Shown: in pieces, positions 7,416 to 14,287 of the stretch
Position numbering within the stretch: position 1 is the stretch's first letter
Layout of the letters: the number at the start of each line of letters is the position of its first letter
Source of the DNA: Bacillota bacterium
GTDB lineage: Bacteria; Bacillota; Clostridia; DSM-8532
Direction of reading: 5' to 3'
NCBI GenBank assembly: GCA_023459915.1
Contig: JAEWSN010000260.1
Span: forward strand, 1 to 23,979
DNA: 23,979 nucleotides
Translations under genes and position numbers: made by a program
The notes under the pieces: model-generated
What the model saw: the letters and a program-made list of their open reading frames with translations, nothing else
Told to the model about the DNA's origin: nothing
The model's database searches: none

Positions 7416-7488
7416 ATATGACCGCGCAAGAGCGGATTTCCGGAGAAAGCGGTATGATGGAAGAGAACAGGGAAAGGTAGGCAACAAG

Positions 7489-8319
7489 ATGATTTTTTGG
7501 TTTTCAGGCACCGGGAATTCCTTTTCCATCGCACAAAACCTGGCCAAGGGATTGGGTGAGGCTGCGATCCCCCTGTCCCGCGCGGCGGAACGCAAGCTGG
7601 AGGAAGTGCTTGACGGGCTTGCGCCAGGAGAGCGGATTGGCTTTGTGTATCCTGTCTACGCATGGGGGCCGCCACGCATGGTGCTCGATTTTGTGAAGGC
7701 GCTCAAGCTGCCGCAACGGATGAAGGCAGCGCCGCCTTTTGTTTTTTCCGTCAGCACCTGTGGAGATGAGGAGGGGCACGCCACCCGGTTGCTGCAAAAA
7801 GCCCTTGAACAGGCGTCCCTGCATCTGGACAGCGCGTTCACCATCCCCATGCCCAACAACTATGTCATTGGCTTCGACGTGGATGAACAGGCTGTGGTGG
7901 CGAAGAAAAACAAGGATGCCGCGGAGAGGGCCCAGGAAATACTGGCTGTGCTGCGAGAACGGAGGAAGGGTGTTTATTCCCTGATTCCGGGAAAGGCCGC
8001 CGCGATCAAGACGGTACTCGTCAATCCCCTGTTCCGCAGATACGCGGTGGATGTCACCCGGTTTCGTGTATCGGACGTGTGTACGGGATGTGGCCTGTGC
8101 GAGGATCTCTGCCCATCCCGCAACATTGTGCGGCATGAGGGAAAGCCTGTCTGGGGCAACCGCTGCACGCAGTGTCTCGCGTGCCTGCACCAGTGCCCGG
8201 TGCGCGCCATCGACTACGGACGCGCGACGATGAAAAAGGGAAGGTATGTACATCCTGACGCGAAAGGAATGCGTGGTGCGATGCGGCTGGACGGCATGGA
8301 TCAGGGAGACGGGAGATAG
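7489..8319 (+). CDS. EFR1 family ferrodoxin (flavodoxin-like domain plus two [4Fe-4S] motifs)
   Basis: A 276-residue protein. The N-terminal flavodoxin-like domain opens with FSGTGNS (5-11), the phosphate-binding loop for FMN, followed by FVYPVYAWGPP (52-62) and FSVSTCGDEEGHA (86-98). The C-terminal part has two complete ferredoxin motifs: C198-x2-C201-x2-C204-x3-C208 and C226-x2-C229-x2-C232-x3-C236. This is the EFR1 architecture common in anaerobic Clostridia, thought to pass electrons between flavin and Fe-S clusters in the cytoplasm; the partner is unknown. The start has AGGTAGG upstream. The final residues (DGMDQGDGR) are encoded by the first copy of a 34-bp repeat that contains the stop codon, so the tail after about residue 258 is probably not conserved. 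Confidence 0.93.
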   Translation: MIFWFSGTGNSFSIAQNLAKGLGEAAIPLSRAAERKLEEVLDGLAPGERIGFVYPVYAWGPPRMVLDFVKALKLPQRMKAAPPFVFSVSTCGDEEGHATRLLQKALEQASLHLDSAFTIPMPNNYVIGFDVDEQAVVAKKNKDAAERAQEILAVLRERRKGVYSLIPGKAAAIKTVLVNPLFRRYAVDVTRFRVSDVCTGCGLCEDLCPSRNIVRHEGKPVWGNRCTQCLACLHQCPVRAIDYGRATMKKGRYVHPDAKGMRGAMRLDGMDQGDGR

Positions 8320-8399
8320 CGCCGAAAGGGTGAATCAGCGAGACAGAACGTAGCCTCGAATGCATGGATCAGGGAGAGGGGACATCGCCGGAAGGCATG
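8298..8399. repeat. 34-bp tandem repeat x3 across the EFR1 stop codon
   Basis: Units lie at 8298-8331, 8332-8365 and 8366-8399. Units 1 and 3 share GGATCAGGGAGA and CGCCGNAAGG; the middle unit (GAATCAGCGAGAC...) is more diverged. The EFR1 stop TAG (8317-8319) lies in unit 1. The array runs to within 40 nt of the next start. Confidence 0.8.
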
Positions 8400-8436
8400 T
8401 GGAATCCTCATCAAAACGGTTTTGCGGGAGTTGCCA

Positions 8437-9849
8437 ATGGTGGAAATGCTGACAGAACGGTTGCGCATCCGGGATCATGTTGCCAGTGACTTGGAGGCAA
8501 TGCATCAATTGCTTTCAGATCCGGTTGCCATGCGTTATCTGCCGGATCTGCACACGGAAAGCCTGGCACAGAGCAGGGAAAATCTCGATCAGGCCATGGC
8601 GGAAACGGGGGAAGCTGCGGATGCGGCAGCGCGCAAGCGCTGGTTTTTCGCGGTCACGGATCGCGCATCAGGCCGCTATCTTGGCGAGATTGGGTATACG
8701 GTCATCACGGACAGCCTTTTGGGGAAAGTGGCGCAGCTTGGCTATTTTCTGTTGCCGGAAGCCTGGGGACAGGGGATCGCCGTGGAGGCGGCGGAGGCCG
8801 TGCTGCGGTATGCCTTTACGGTGGGCCGAGTGTTCAAGATGGAAACGGGATGCCTCAGGGAAAACAGTGCCTCCGAGCGCGTCATGCAGAAGCTTGGCAT
8901 GACCAGGGAGGCGGATCTGCGGTATCATTCGCTTCACGAAGGGGTGCTCAAGGATCGGGTGACCTATCGGATGCTGCATTCGGAATGGACCGCTTTACAG
9001 GGACGGGGCGCTTTGCAGGAACAAGGCGTTTTACAGGAACAGAACGTTTTACAGGAACAGGCCGCTTTGCAGCGCCCCGGGGTGGTGAAGGCCCAACCCT
9101 CCCGTCTGCCCAAGGCCATCCTGTTCGATTATGGGCAGACACTCATCGATGAGATTGGCTTTGACGCGGTGGCTGGCACGGAAGCCGTGCTGCGCGAGGC
9201 CGTTGAAAACCCGGAAAGCGTCCCGGCGTGGGAGGTGCAGGCGCTGGCGGACGCGCTGCTGCATGAGATCGGACGGCGCGGGGTGGCTCCCCAAAGCCAG
9301 CATCCCGTGGAGTTCCACAACCACCTGTTCTACCGGTATCTCTACGAGTCTTTCGGCATGCGGTTCAAGCTTCCCCTTGCGGAGGTGGAACGCATTTTCT
9401 GGGATACCGCGGCGCCCGGAAGGCCCACGCCCGGCATGACGGAGCTGCTGGCATATCTTCGGGACAGGGGGATTCAAACCGGGGTCATCAGCAACATTTC
9501 CTTTTCCGGTGACGTTCTCAGGCAAAGGATTGAGCGCATTTTTCCGGAACATCGGTTCGCGTTCGTGATGGCCAGCAGCGAGTATGTCTTTCGCAAACCG
9601 CACCATCGCATCTTCGGACTGGCGCTGCGAAAACTCAACCTGCCCGCTGACGACGTCTGGTACTGTGGGGATCACGCCTGGTTCGATGTTCACGGCGCCA
9701 CAGAGGCCGGTCTGTTTCCCATTTGGTATACCGGCTGCCATCACGCGCCGGAGACGAATATTCCGGGGGCCAGCGGCAGTCAGCCGACCGATCCCTGTCT
9801 GGAGGTCCAGCAGTGGCCGGAACTGATCAGATTGTTGGACAGCCTGTAA
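8437..9849 (+). CDS. GNAT acetyltransferase - HAD hydrolase fusion protein
   Basis: A 470-residue protein with two domains. The GNAT domain (about 1-183) is RimJ/RimL-like, with TERLRIRD near the start, LGYFLLPEAWGQGIAVEA (101-118, acetyl-CoA loop W-G-Q-G-I-A) and SERVMQKLGM. The HAD domain (226-470) has motif I ILFDYGQTL (nucleophile D231, with Gly instead of the usual second Asp), motif II GVISNIS, motif III Lys in FRKPHHRIF and motif IV CGDHAWFDVHGA. The missing second Asp of DxD suggests altered or weak phosphatase chemistry, though DYG variants are common. The linker (about 186-215) is built from five six-residue units (ALQGRG, ALQEQG, VLQEQN, VLQEQA, ALQRPG). GGGAG 6 nt upstream supports ATG 8437; the upstream TTG 8422 lacks a site. 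Substrates are unknown. Confidence 0.9.
   Translation: MVEMLTERLRIRDHVASDLEAMHQLLSDPVAMRYLPDLHTESLAQSRENLDQAMAETGEAADAAARKRWFFAVTDRASGRYLGEIGYTVITDSLLGKVAQLGYFLLPEAWGQGIAVEAAEAVLRYAFTVGRVFKMETGCLRENSASERVMQKLGMTREADLRYHSLHEGVLKDRVTYRMLHSEWTALQGRGALQEQGVLQEQNVLQEQAALQRPGVVKAQPSRLPKAILFDYGQTLIDEIGFDAVAGTEAVLREAVENPESVPAWEVQALADALLHEIGRRGVAPQSQHPVEFHNHLFYRYLYESFGMRFKLPLAEVERIFWDTAAPGRPTPGMTELLAYLRDRGIQTGVISNISFSGDVLRQRIERIFPEHRFAFVMASSEYVFRKPHHRIFGLALRKLNLPADDVWYCGDHAWFDVHGATEAGLFPIWYTGCHHAPETNIPGASGSQPTDPCLEVQQWPELIRLLDSL
8992..9081. repeat. 18-bp tandem repeat x5 encoding the GNAT-HAD linker
   Basis: Five in-frame 18-bp units start at 8992, 9010, 9028, 9046 and 9064, close to GTTTTACAGGAACAGGNC. 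Units 3 and 4 are nearly identical. The repeat codes for the interdomain linker only. Confidence 0.9.
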
Positions 9850-9866
9850 TTGTTGGACAGCCTGTA
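9831..9866. repeat. Perfect 18-bp tandem duplication across a stop codon
   Basis: ATTGTTGGACAGCCTGTA occurs at 9831-9848 and again, without a change, at 9849-9866. The junction creates the stop TAA (9847-9849) of the GNAT-HAD gene. The lack of any mismatch suggests a recent event. Confidence 0.95.
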
Positions 9867-9871
9867 ACAGA

Positions 9872-9910
9872 AAAACCCCGACCATGCATCGCTGCGTGGT
9901 CGGGCCTTTT
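9872..9910. terminator. Bidirectional intrinsic terminator between GNAT-HAD and the ABC operon
   Basis: CCCGACCA (9877-9884) pairs with TGGTCGGG (9897-9904), and the stem continues inward with GCA/TGC after one T-G pair to a TCGC loop. On the plus strand CCTTTT follows; on the minus strand GTTTTT follows immediately, which makes it stronger for the ABC operon. Confidence 0.88.
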
Positions 9911-9920
9911 GGTTTCAGTT

Positions 9921-10035
9921 GGTATCGGTACGTATTGGTTCGTATTGGTACGTATTGGTTCGCATTGATTCATATCGGTTCGTATTCATATCGGTTCGTA
10001 TTCATATCGGTTCGTATTCATATCGGTTCGGTATT
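9921..10035. repeat. Minisatellite: 10-bp units changing into 16-bp units
   Basis: From 9927 the sequence is a run of 10-bp units (GGTACGTATT / GGTTCGTATT) through 9966. From 9977 it changes to exact 16-bp units GGTTCGTATTCATATC (9977-9992, 9993-10008, 10009-10024) plus a partial copy ending near 10035. The array lies between the ABC operon stop (10087) and its terminator, so it would be transcribed in that 3' untranslated region. The gap 9850-10086 holds no gene. Confidence 0.92.
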
Positions 10036-10086
10036 CGTTGGGGCGGGGGCTGGAACCTGGTTTGCAGTGTCTGCCGGCCTGTGTGA

Positions 10087-10899
10087 TCAGCCCACGGTGC
10101 TGAGGTCCCATTCCTCGTAGATGGTCGGCACGTCGCTGATGAGGCGCTTGGTGTACGCGGCCTGCGGGTGGATGATGACATCATCCGCCGTGCCATGCTC
10201 CACGAACACGCCGTGCTCCATGATGAACACCTGGTCTGAGACGTAGTAGGCCAGCCCGATGTCATGGGTGATGAACACAATGGTCATGCCGATGGTGTCA
10301 CGAAGACCCATGAGCATGTCCAGGATGGTGGCGCGCGAGCAGGCATCGATCATCGACGTCGGTTCGTCCGCGATGAGGATTTGCGGCTTCATCAGGAAGA
10401 TGCGGGCGATCATCAGGCGCTGCATCTGGCCGCCGGACAGCTCGAACGGGTATTTGTTCGTGAGTTCGGCGTACTTGAGGTTGACGAAAGAGCAGGCCTC
10501 CGTCATCAGCTCAATCTTCTTCTCCATCGGCTCATTGCCCAGACCGCGCAGCTTCAGGCAGTCCAGGAGCACCGCGTCGATTTTGTTGAAGACGTTGAAC
10601 GTGGAGAACGGATCCTGGAAGATGGCCTGAATGCCACGCCAGTATTCGCGCTTCTTCTTCTGGCTGGTGATGTCGCGGGGTTGCCCCTTGAACAGGATTT
10701 CCCCGTGGGTCACACTGGTGAGCCCGAGCAGCATCTTGGCCAGGGTGGTCTTGCCGCTGCCGCTCTCGCCGACAATGGAGATGACCTCGCCGCGATGGAA
10801 ATCGAAGTCCACCTTGTTGACCGCAATGGTCTTTTTCTTGCCAAAGCCGTAGATCTTGGTGACCCCACGGCCGCTGAGAAACAGTTCCTTATCAGGCAT
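10087..10899 (-). CDS. Oligopeptide-type ABC transporter, ATP-binding protein (OppF-like)
   Basis: A 270-residue ABC ATPase with Walker A GESGSGKTT (44-52), signature LSGGQMQR, Walker B ILIADEPTS and switch THD. It is the last gene of the five-gene importer operon and overlaps the preceding ATPase gene by 8 nt (10892-10899), with GAGGGAGG upstream of the ATG inside that gene. Unlike most OppF/DppF proteins it stops without the C-terminal oligopeptide-binding (oligo_HPY) extension. It should pair with the other ATPase at the cytoplasmic face to drive uptake. Confidence 0.93.
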   Translation of the reverse strand: MPDKELFLSGRGVTKIYGFGKKKTIAVNKVDFDFHRGEVISIVGESGSGKTTLAKMLLGLTSVTHGEILFKGQPRDITSQKKKREYWRGIQAIFQDPFSTFNVFNKIDAVLLDCLKLRGLGNEPMEKKIELMTEACSFVNLKYAELTNKYPFELSGGQMQRLMIARIFLMKPQILIADEPTSMIDACSRATILDMLMGLRDTIGMTIVFITHDIGLAYYVSDQVFIMEHGVFVEHGTADDVIIHPQAAYTKRLISDVPTIYEEWDLSTVG

Positions 10900-11905
10900 C
10901 CTGGGTTCCCTCCCTCAAGGATTTCTCGGATTTCAGGCAGCGGTACATCCGTCCTTCCGCTGTCGTGATTTCCGGAATGTCCGTGACCAGACAGGCCGGC
11001 TTGACGTATTTGCAGCGTGCCGCAAACCGGCAGCCCTTTGGCGGGTTCTTCAGGTTCGGCGGGGTGCCCGGAATGGCGACCAGCTTGTGTTCGCGCGTAC
11101 CGGCCTCCGGCACGATGATCGAACCCATCAGGCCCTGGGCGTACGGGTGCAGCGGTTCGAACACCGTCTGCTTTGAGGTGCCCTTCTCCACAATCTGGCC
11201 GGCGTACATGACCATGATGTCGTCGGTGACATTGTACAGCAGCGGCAGCTCATGCGTGATGAACGCCATGGATTTGACAATGCCCTTCTCCATGAGGTCG
11301 CGCAGCATCTTGATGACCATCTTCTGGGAGGTGACATCGAGCGCGGAAGATGGTTCGTCCGCAATGAGCACCTTCGGCGAGAGGATGGTGGAGATGGCGA
11401 TGACGGTACGCTGCTTCATGCCGCCGGAAAGTTCCACGGCATGCTTGTCGAGCACATCCTCCGGCAGGTTCAGCACGCGCAGGCGCTCACGGGCCAAATC
11501 GCGGATGTCCTTTTTGGTCATTTTCGGGTCATGGGCGTGGATGACATCTTCGATGAACCGGATGATTTTCTGGGTGGGGTTCAGGGCGTTCATGGCCGCC
11601 TGCGGAATGTAGGCGATTTCACGGCCAAGGACGGTTTTGCGCACCGTGTCCGGGTCGAGCCCGGTGATGTCGTGGCCGTCGATGATGATGGAACCGCTGG
11701 TGTAGTGCAGCGGGGCGAAATAGTAGCCCATCAGGCTCATGGCCAGGGTGGACTTGCCGCAGCCGGATTCGCCCGCGATTCCGACCGATTTGCCCTCTTC
11801 AAGCTCGAACGACACACCGTCCACGGCATAGACGTCTTCCTTGAAGCGGGTGATGTATTTTGTCTTGAGGTCCTTGACGGACAGCATGATTTTCTTGTTG
11901 CTCAT
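10892..11905 (-). CDS. Oligopeptide-type ABC transporter, ATP-binding protein (OppD-like)
   Basis: A 337-residue ABC ATPase with Walker A GESGCGKST (45-53), signature LSGGMKQR, Walker B VLIADEPSSALD and H-loop THE. The C-terminal oligo_HPY region has a Cys cluster (CRFAARCKYVKPAC, then YRC), which in OppD/DppD proteins is known to bind a [4Fe-4S] cluster. The start is 10 nt after the permease stop; a weak AGGGGG overlaps that stop codon, so translation is probably coupled. Together with the OppF-like subunit it forms the heterodimeric motor of the importer. Confidence 0.94.
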   Translation of the reverse strand: MSNKKIMLSVKDLKTKYITRFKEDVYAVDGVSFELEEGKSVGIAGESGCGKSTLAMSLMGYYFAPLHYTSGSIIIDGHDITGLDPDTVRKTVLGREIAYIPQAAMNALNPTQKIIRFIEDVIHAHDPKMTKKDIRDLARERLRVLNLPEDVLDKHAVELSGGMKQRTVIAISTILSPKVLIADEPSSALDVTSQKMVIKMLRDLMEKGIVKSMAFITHELPLLYNVTDDIMVMYAGQIVEKGTSKQTVFEPLHPYAQGLMGSIIVPEAGTREHKLVAIPGTPPNLKNPPKGCRFAARCKYVKPACLVTDIPEITTAEGRMYRCLKSEKSLREGTQDA

Positions 11906-11914
11906 GGAATCCCC

Positions 11915-13168
11915 CTAGTCGCGCAGTGTTGGGTTGAACACCTGATCCAATCCCGTGTTCATCAGGTTGAGGGAGAAAGAGATCAGGGCAATCGACAGAA
12001 CGACCGGGATGAAGGCCCACCACGCGCCGGATATGGGCGCCTGGAACTGCATGGACCAGTTCATCATGAGGCCGAGTGTGGCAATCTCCGTGGTACTCGG
12101 GCCAAGACCCAGCATGGAGAGCTGGGCTTCCGACAGAATGCCGGAGGAAATTTGAAGGATGTAGGCCATGACCACATACGAGGCCACATAGGGCAGGATG
12201 TCCTTGAAGATGATGCGGACGATGCCGTATCCGGAAAGCTTGGACAGATTCACGTGGTCACGGTTTTTCAATGTCAGCGTTTGGGAGCGCACGGATCGAC
12301 AGGTCCATGGCCAGGCGGTGATGCCGATGACAATGGCGGTGGTCAAGACGCTTCGCCCCCCCTGACTGATGCTGACCGAAATCAGGACGAGGATGATGAA
12401 GGAGGGGATGACTGTGAACATGTTGGTGATGAAGGTGATGATGTTGTCCAGCATGCCACCGACATAACCGGACAGCAGGCCCAGTGTCAAACCAATGGCC
12501 GTCGCGATGGAACCGGCGATGAAGCCGATGCGCAACGAGGTGCCGATGGCATGGATGAGTTCGGTCACCATGTCGCGCCCGAAGTTGTCGGTACCCAGCG
12601 GGAACCGCACCACATTGGCGACTTCACTGACACGCGCAAAATCACGAGGCCGAACGGTCTTGACACTCTTGAGTCCGTCTGCCGTTTCCGTGTCCTCCAC
12701 CGCAATCACATATCCTTCGGAATGAAGGACATTTTGAATTTTGGTGAACAGGCGGGAGAAGGATTTGCGGTATGCCGAGGTCCCCTCGATGCGGATGGTG
12801 CTGTCATAATTGGTAAGCCAAGTTGTGACAATGGCTTCATTGTCCTGGCCAATGGTCAGGTTCGACACATCGACCTTGGATTCAGCCTTCTCAAACCATT
12901 CCAACATGAGTGCAAGCTCGTCGTCGGTGGCGGCTTTCGCAATTTTGTTCTTCTGGGTGTCGACATTCATCTCGTACACCTTTGAATCGATGGTGTCCGT
13001 GATGGACACATAGGTGCCCGGCTTGAAGAACAGGCCGCCGACCATTTCGAGCGGGTCCGCGCTGCTGAAGACCGGGAAGAGGATGGCCGTCAGGAAAACA
13101 GTCATGAAGATGACGAATCCGACGACGAAATTGTGGGACTTGAAGATCATCTGCAGTTGGTGTTTCAT
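11915..13168 (-). CDS. ABC transporter permease, OppC-like, with an enlarged extracytoplasmic domain
   Basis: A 417-residue inner-membrane permease, over 100 residues longer than the usual roughly 300. TM1 is at about 13-35. Residues about 50-188 are a hydrophilic block rich in Asp, Lys and Thr with no membrane segment, ending just before the conserved FPLGTDNFGRDM (189-200). The rest is a standard OppC core with the EAA loop (LSGYGIVRIIFKDI) that contacts the ATPase. In normal OppC only a short loop separates TM1 from LGTD, so the block is an inserted outside-facing domain. The ribosome site AAGGAGG overlaps the stop of the upstream permease gene, 10 nt before ATG. It works with the OppB-like permease. 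Confidence 0.92.
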   Translation of the reverse strand: MKHQLQMIFKSHNFVVGFVIFMTVFLTAILFPVFSSADPLEMVGGLFFKPGTYVSITDTIDSKVYEMNVDTQKNKIAKAATDDELALMLEWFEKAESKVDVSNLTIGQDNEAIVTTWLTNYDSTIRIEGTSAYRKSFSRLFTKIQNVLHSEGYVIAVEDTETADGLKSVKTVRPRDFARVSEVANVVRFPLGTDNFGRDMVTELIHAIGTSLRIGFIAGSIATAIGLTLGLLSGYVGGMLDNIITFITNMFTVIPSFIILVLISVSISQGGRSVLTTAIVIGITAWPWTCRSVRSQTLTLKNRDHVNLSKLSGYGIVRIIFKDILPYVASYVVMAYILQISSGILSEAQLSMLGLGPSTTEIATLGLMMNWSMQFQAPISGAWWAFIPVVLSIALISFSLNLMNTGLDQVFNPTLRD

Positions 13169-13183
13169 GTCGCCTTCGCCTCC

Positions 13184-14188
13184 TTATTCCTGTTGGTTGG
13201 CCTTGATGCGCGGGTCAATGAATCCGTACAGGATTTCAATGACCAGGTTGGCCAGCAGAACACCGACCGTAATCATCAGGGTACAGGCTGATATCAACGG
13301 ATAATCCTGGCCGGTGATCGACGCGAGCAGCAGGGTGCCGACGCCGGGATAACTGAAAATGATTTCCGCGACCAGCGCGCCGCCAACCATGGCACCGATG
13401 GCCATGGCCAGACCGGTGATCTGGGGAAGCATGGCGTTGCGGAACACATAACCGACGATGACTTTATCTTTCACGCCGAGGAAACGGCTGTACTTGACAT
13501 AGTCCGCATTCAGCTCATAGATGGACATGGACCGCATGCCGATGGCCTGGCCGCCGATGGTGATGACCACGATGGACCAGAACGGCAGTTGATAATGCTG
13601 CAGTACCGATGCAATGAACTGTGGGGTGAAGGAAGGAATGAGATCGAACCCATAGCCGCCGCTTGTGGGCGCTATTTTGAGGGTGATGCCAAAGACATAC
13701 ATCAGGATGATGGCCATGCCGAACGCGGGAACGCTGCTGATGAACAGGAACACCGGGAAAACGGTTTTGTCCACGGCTCCGCGGATGTAGGCGGCGATGG
13801 CGCCGAGCAGATTGCCCAGAATCCAGCCTGTCATGATGGCCGGCAGCTGGAGCATGATGGTCCAGGGAAGGGCTTCGCCGAGCACTTCGGCGACCGTGCG
13901 GGGGAAATAGTTGAAGGAGAGTCCAAGGTCTCCCTTGAACAGGTTTCCAACATAGATGACGAATTGCTGCCACATCGGCTTGTCGAGTCCGAACTGGCGC
14001 GTATAGTCGTCGATGACCGCCTGGATGGCGCTCTGGTCTGTCATGCCGGCCACCGCGCCGCTGGCGATGCGGGCAACCGGGTTGCCTGGCATCAGACGAG
14101 GCAGGATGAAATTGAGCGCGACGGCGACCAGAAGGGTGAGCAGGTACCAGGTGATTTTGTTGACGAAGTATTTGGTATACCCTTTCAT
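13184..14188 (-). CDS. ABC transporter permease (OppB-like)
   Basis: A 334-residue permease with the OppB/DppB hallmarks: N-terminal TM1 (WYLLTLLVAVALNFILPRLM) ending in PGNP, a periplasm-side segment with YTRQFGLDKPMWQQFV, then five more membrane segments and the EAA loop (RFLGVKDKVIVGYVFRNAML). The start at 14188 (MKGYTKYF) is preceded by GAGGAG; the frame extends to 14272 but overlaps the hairpin that follows the binding-protein gene. It is the second gene of the importer operon. Confidence 0.93.
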   Translation of the reverse strand: MKGYTKYFVNKITWYLLTLLVAVALNFILPRLMPGNPVARIASGAVAGMTDQSAIQAVIDDYTRQFGLDKPMWQQFVIYVGNLFKGDLGLSFNYFPRTVAEVLGEALPWTIMLQLPAIMTGWILGNLLGAIAAYIRGAVDKTVFPVFLFISSVPAFGMAIILMYVFGITLKIAPTSGGYGFDLIPSFTPQFIASVLQHYQLPFWSIVVITIGGQAIGMRSMSIYELNADYVKYSRFLGVKDKVIVGYVFRNAMLPQITGLAMAIGAMVGGALVAEIIFSYPGVGTLLLASITGQDYPLISACTLMITVGVLLANLVIEILYGFIDPRIKANQQE

Positions 14189-14238
14189 TGGCCTCTCCTC
14201 TGTTGCACGAACCGGGATTTCCCCGTTTCGATAAAGAG

Positions 14239-14270
14239 GGGGATAGGCTGGCCGAAACCAGCCTATCCCC
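14239..14270 (-). terminator. Strong hairpin between binding-protein and permease genes
   Basis: A perfect 13-bp stem (14239-14251 with 14258-14270, GGGGATAGGCTGG and its complement) with a 6-nt loop lies 17 nt after the binding-protein stop. On the minus strand it is followed by CTCTTTATC, a weak U-tract, so partial termination or 3'-end protection is likely, giving more binding protein than transporter core. Confidence 0.75.
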
Positions 14271-14287
14271 AATCTTATCCATCCGTC

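Noticed and set aside
11252..12985. A 577-codon plus-strand frame opposite the OppC- and OppD-like genes
   Set aside because: It is antisense to two clear ABC transporter genes, with Asp/Gly/His-rich composition and no recognisable domain.
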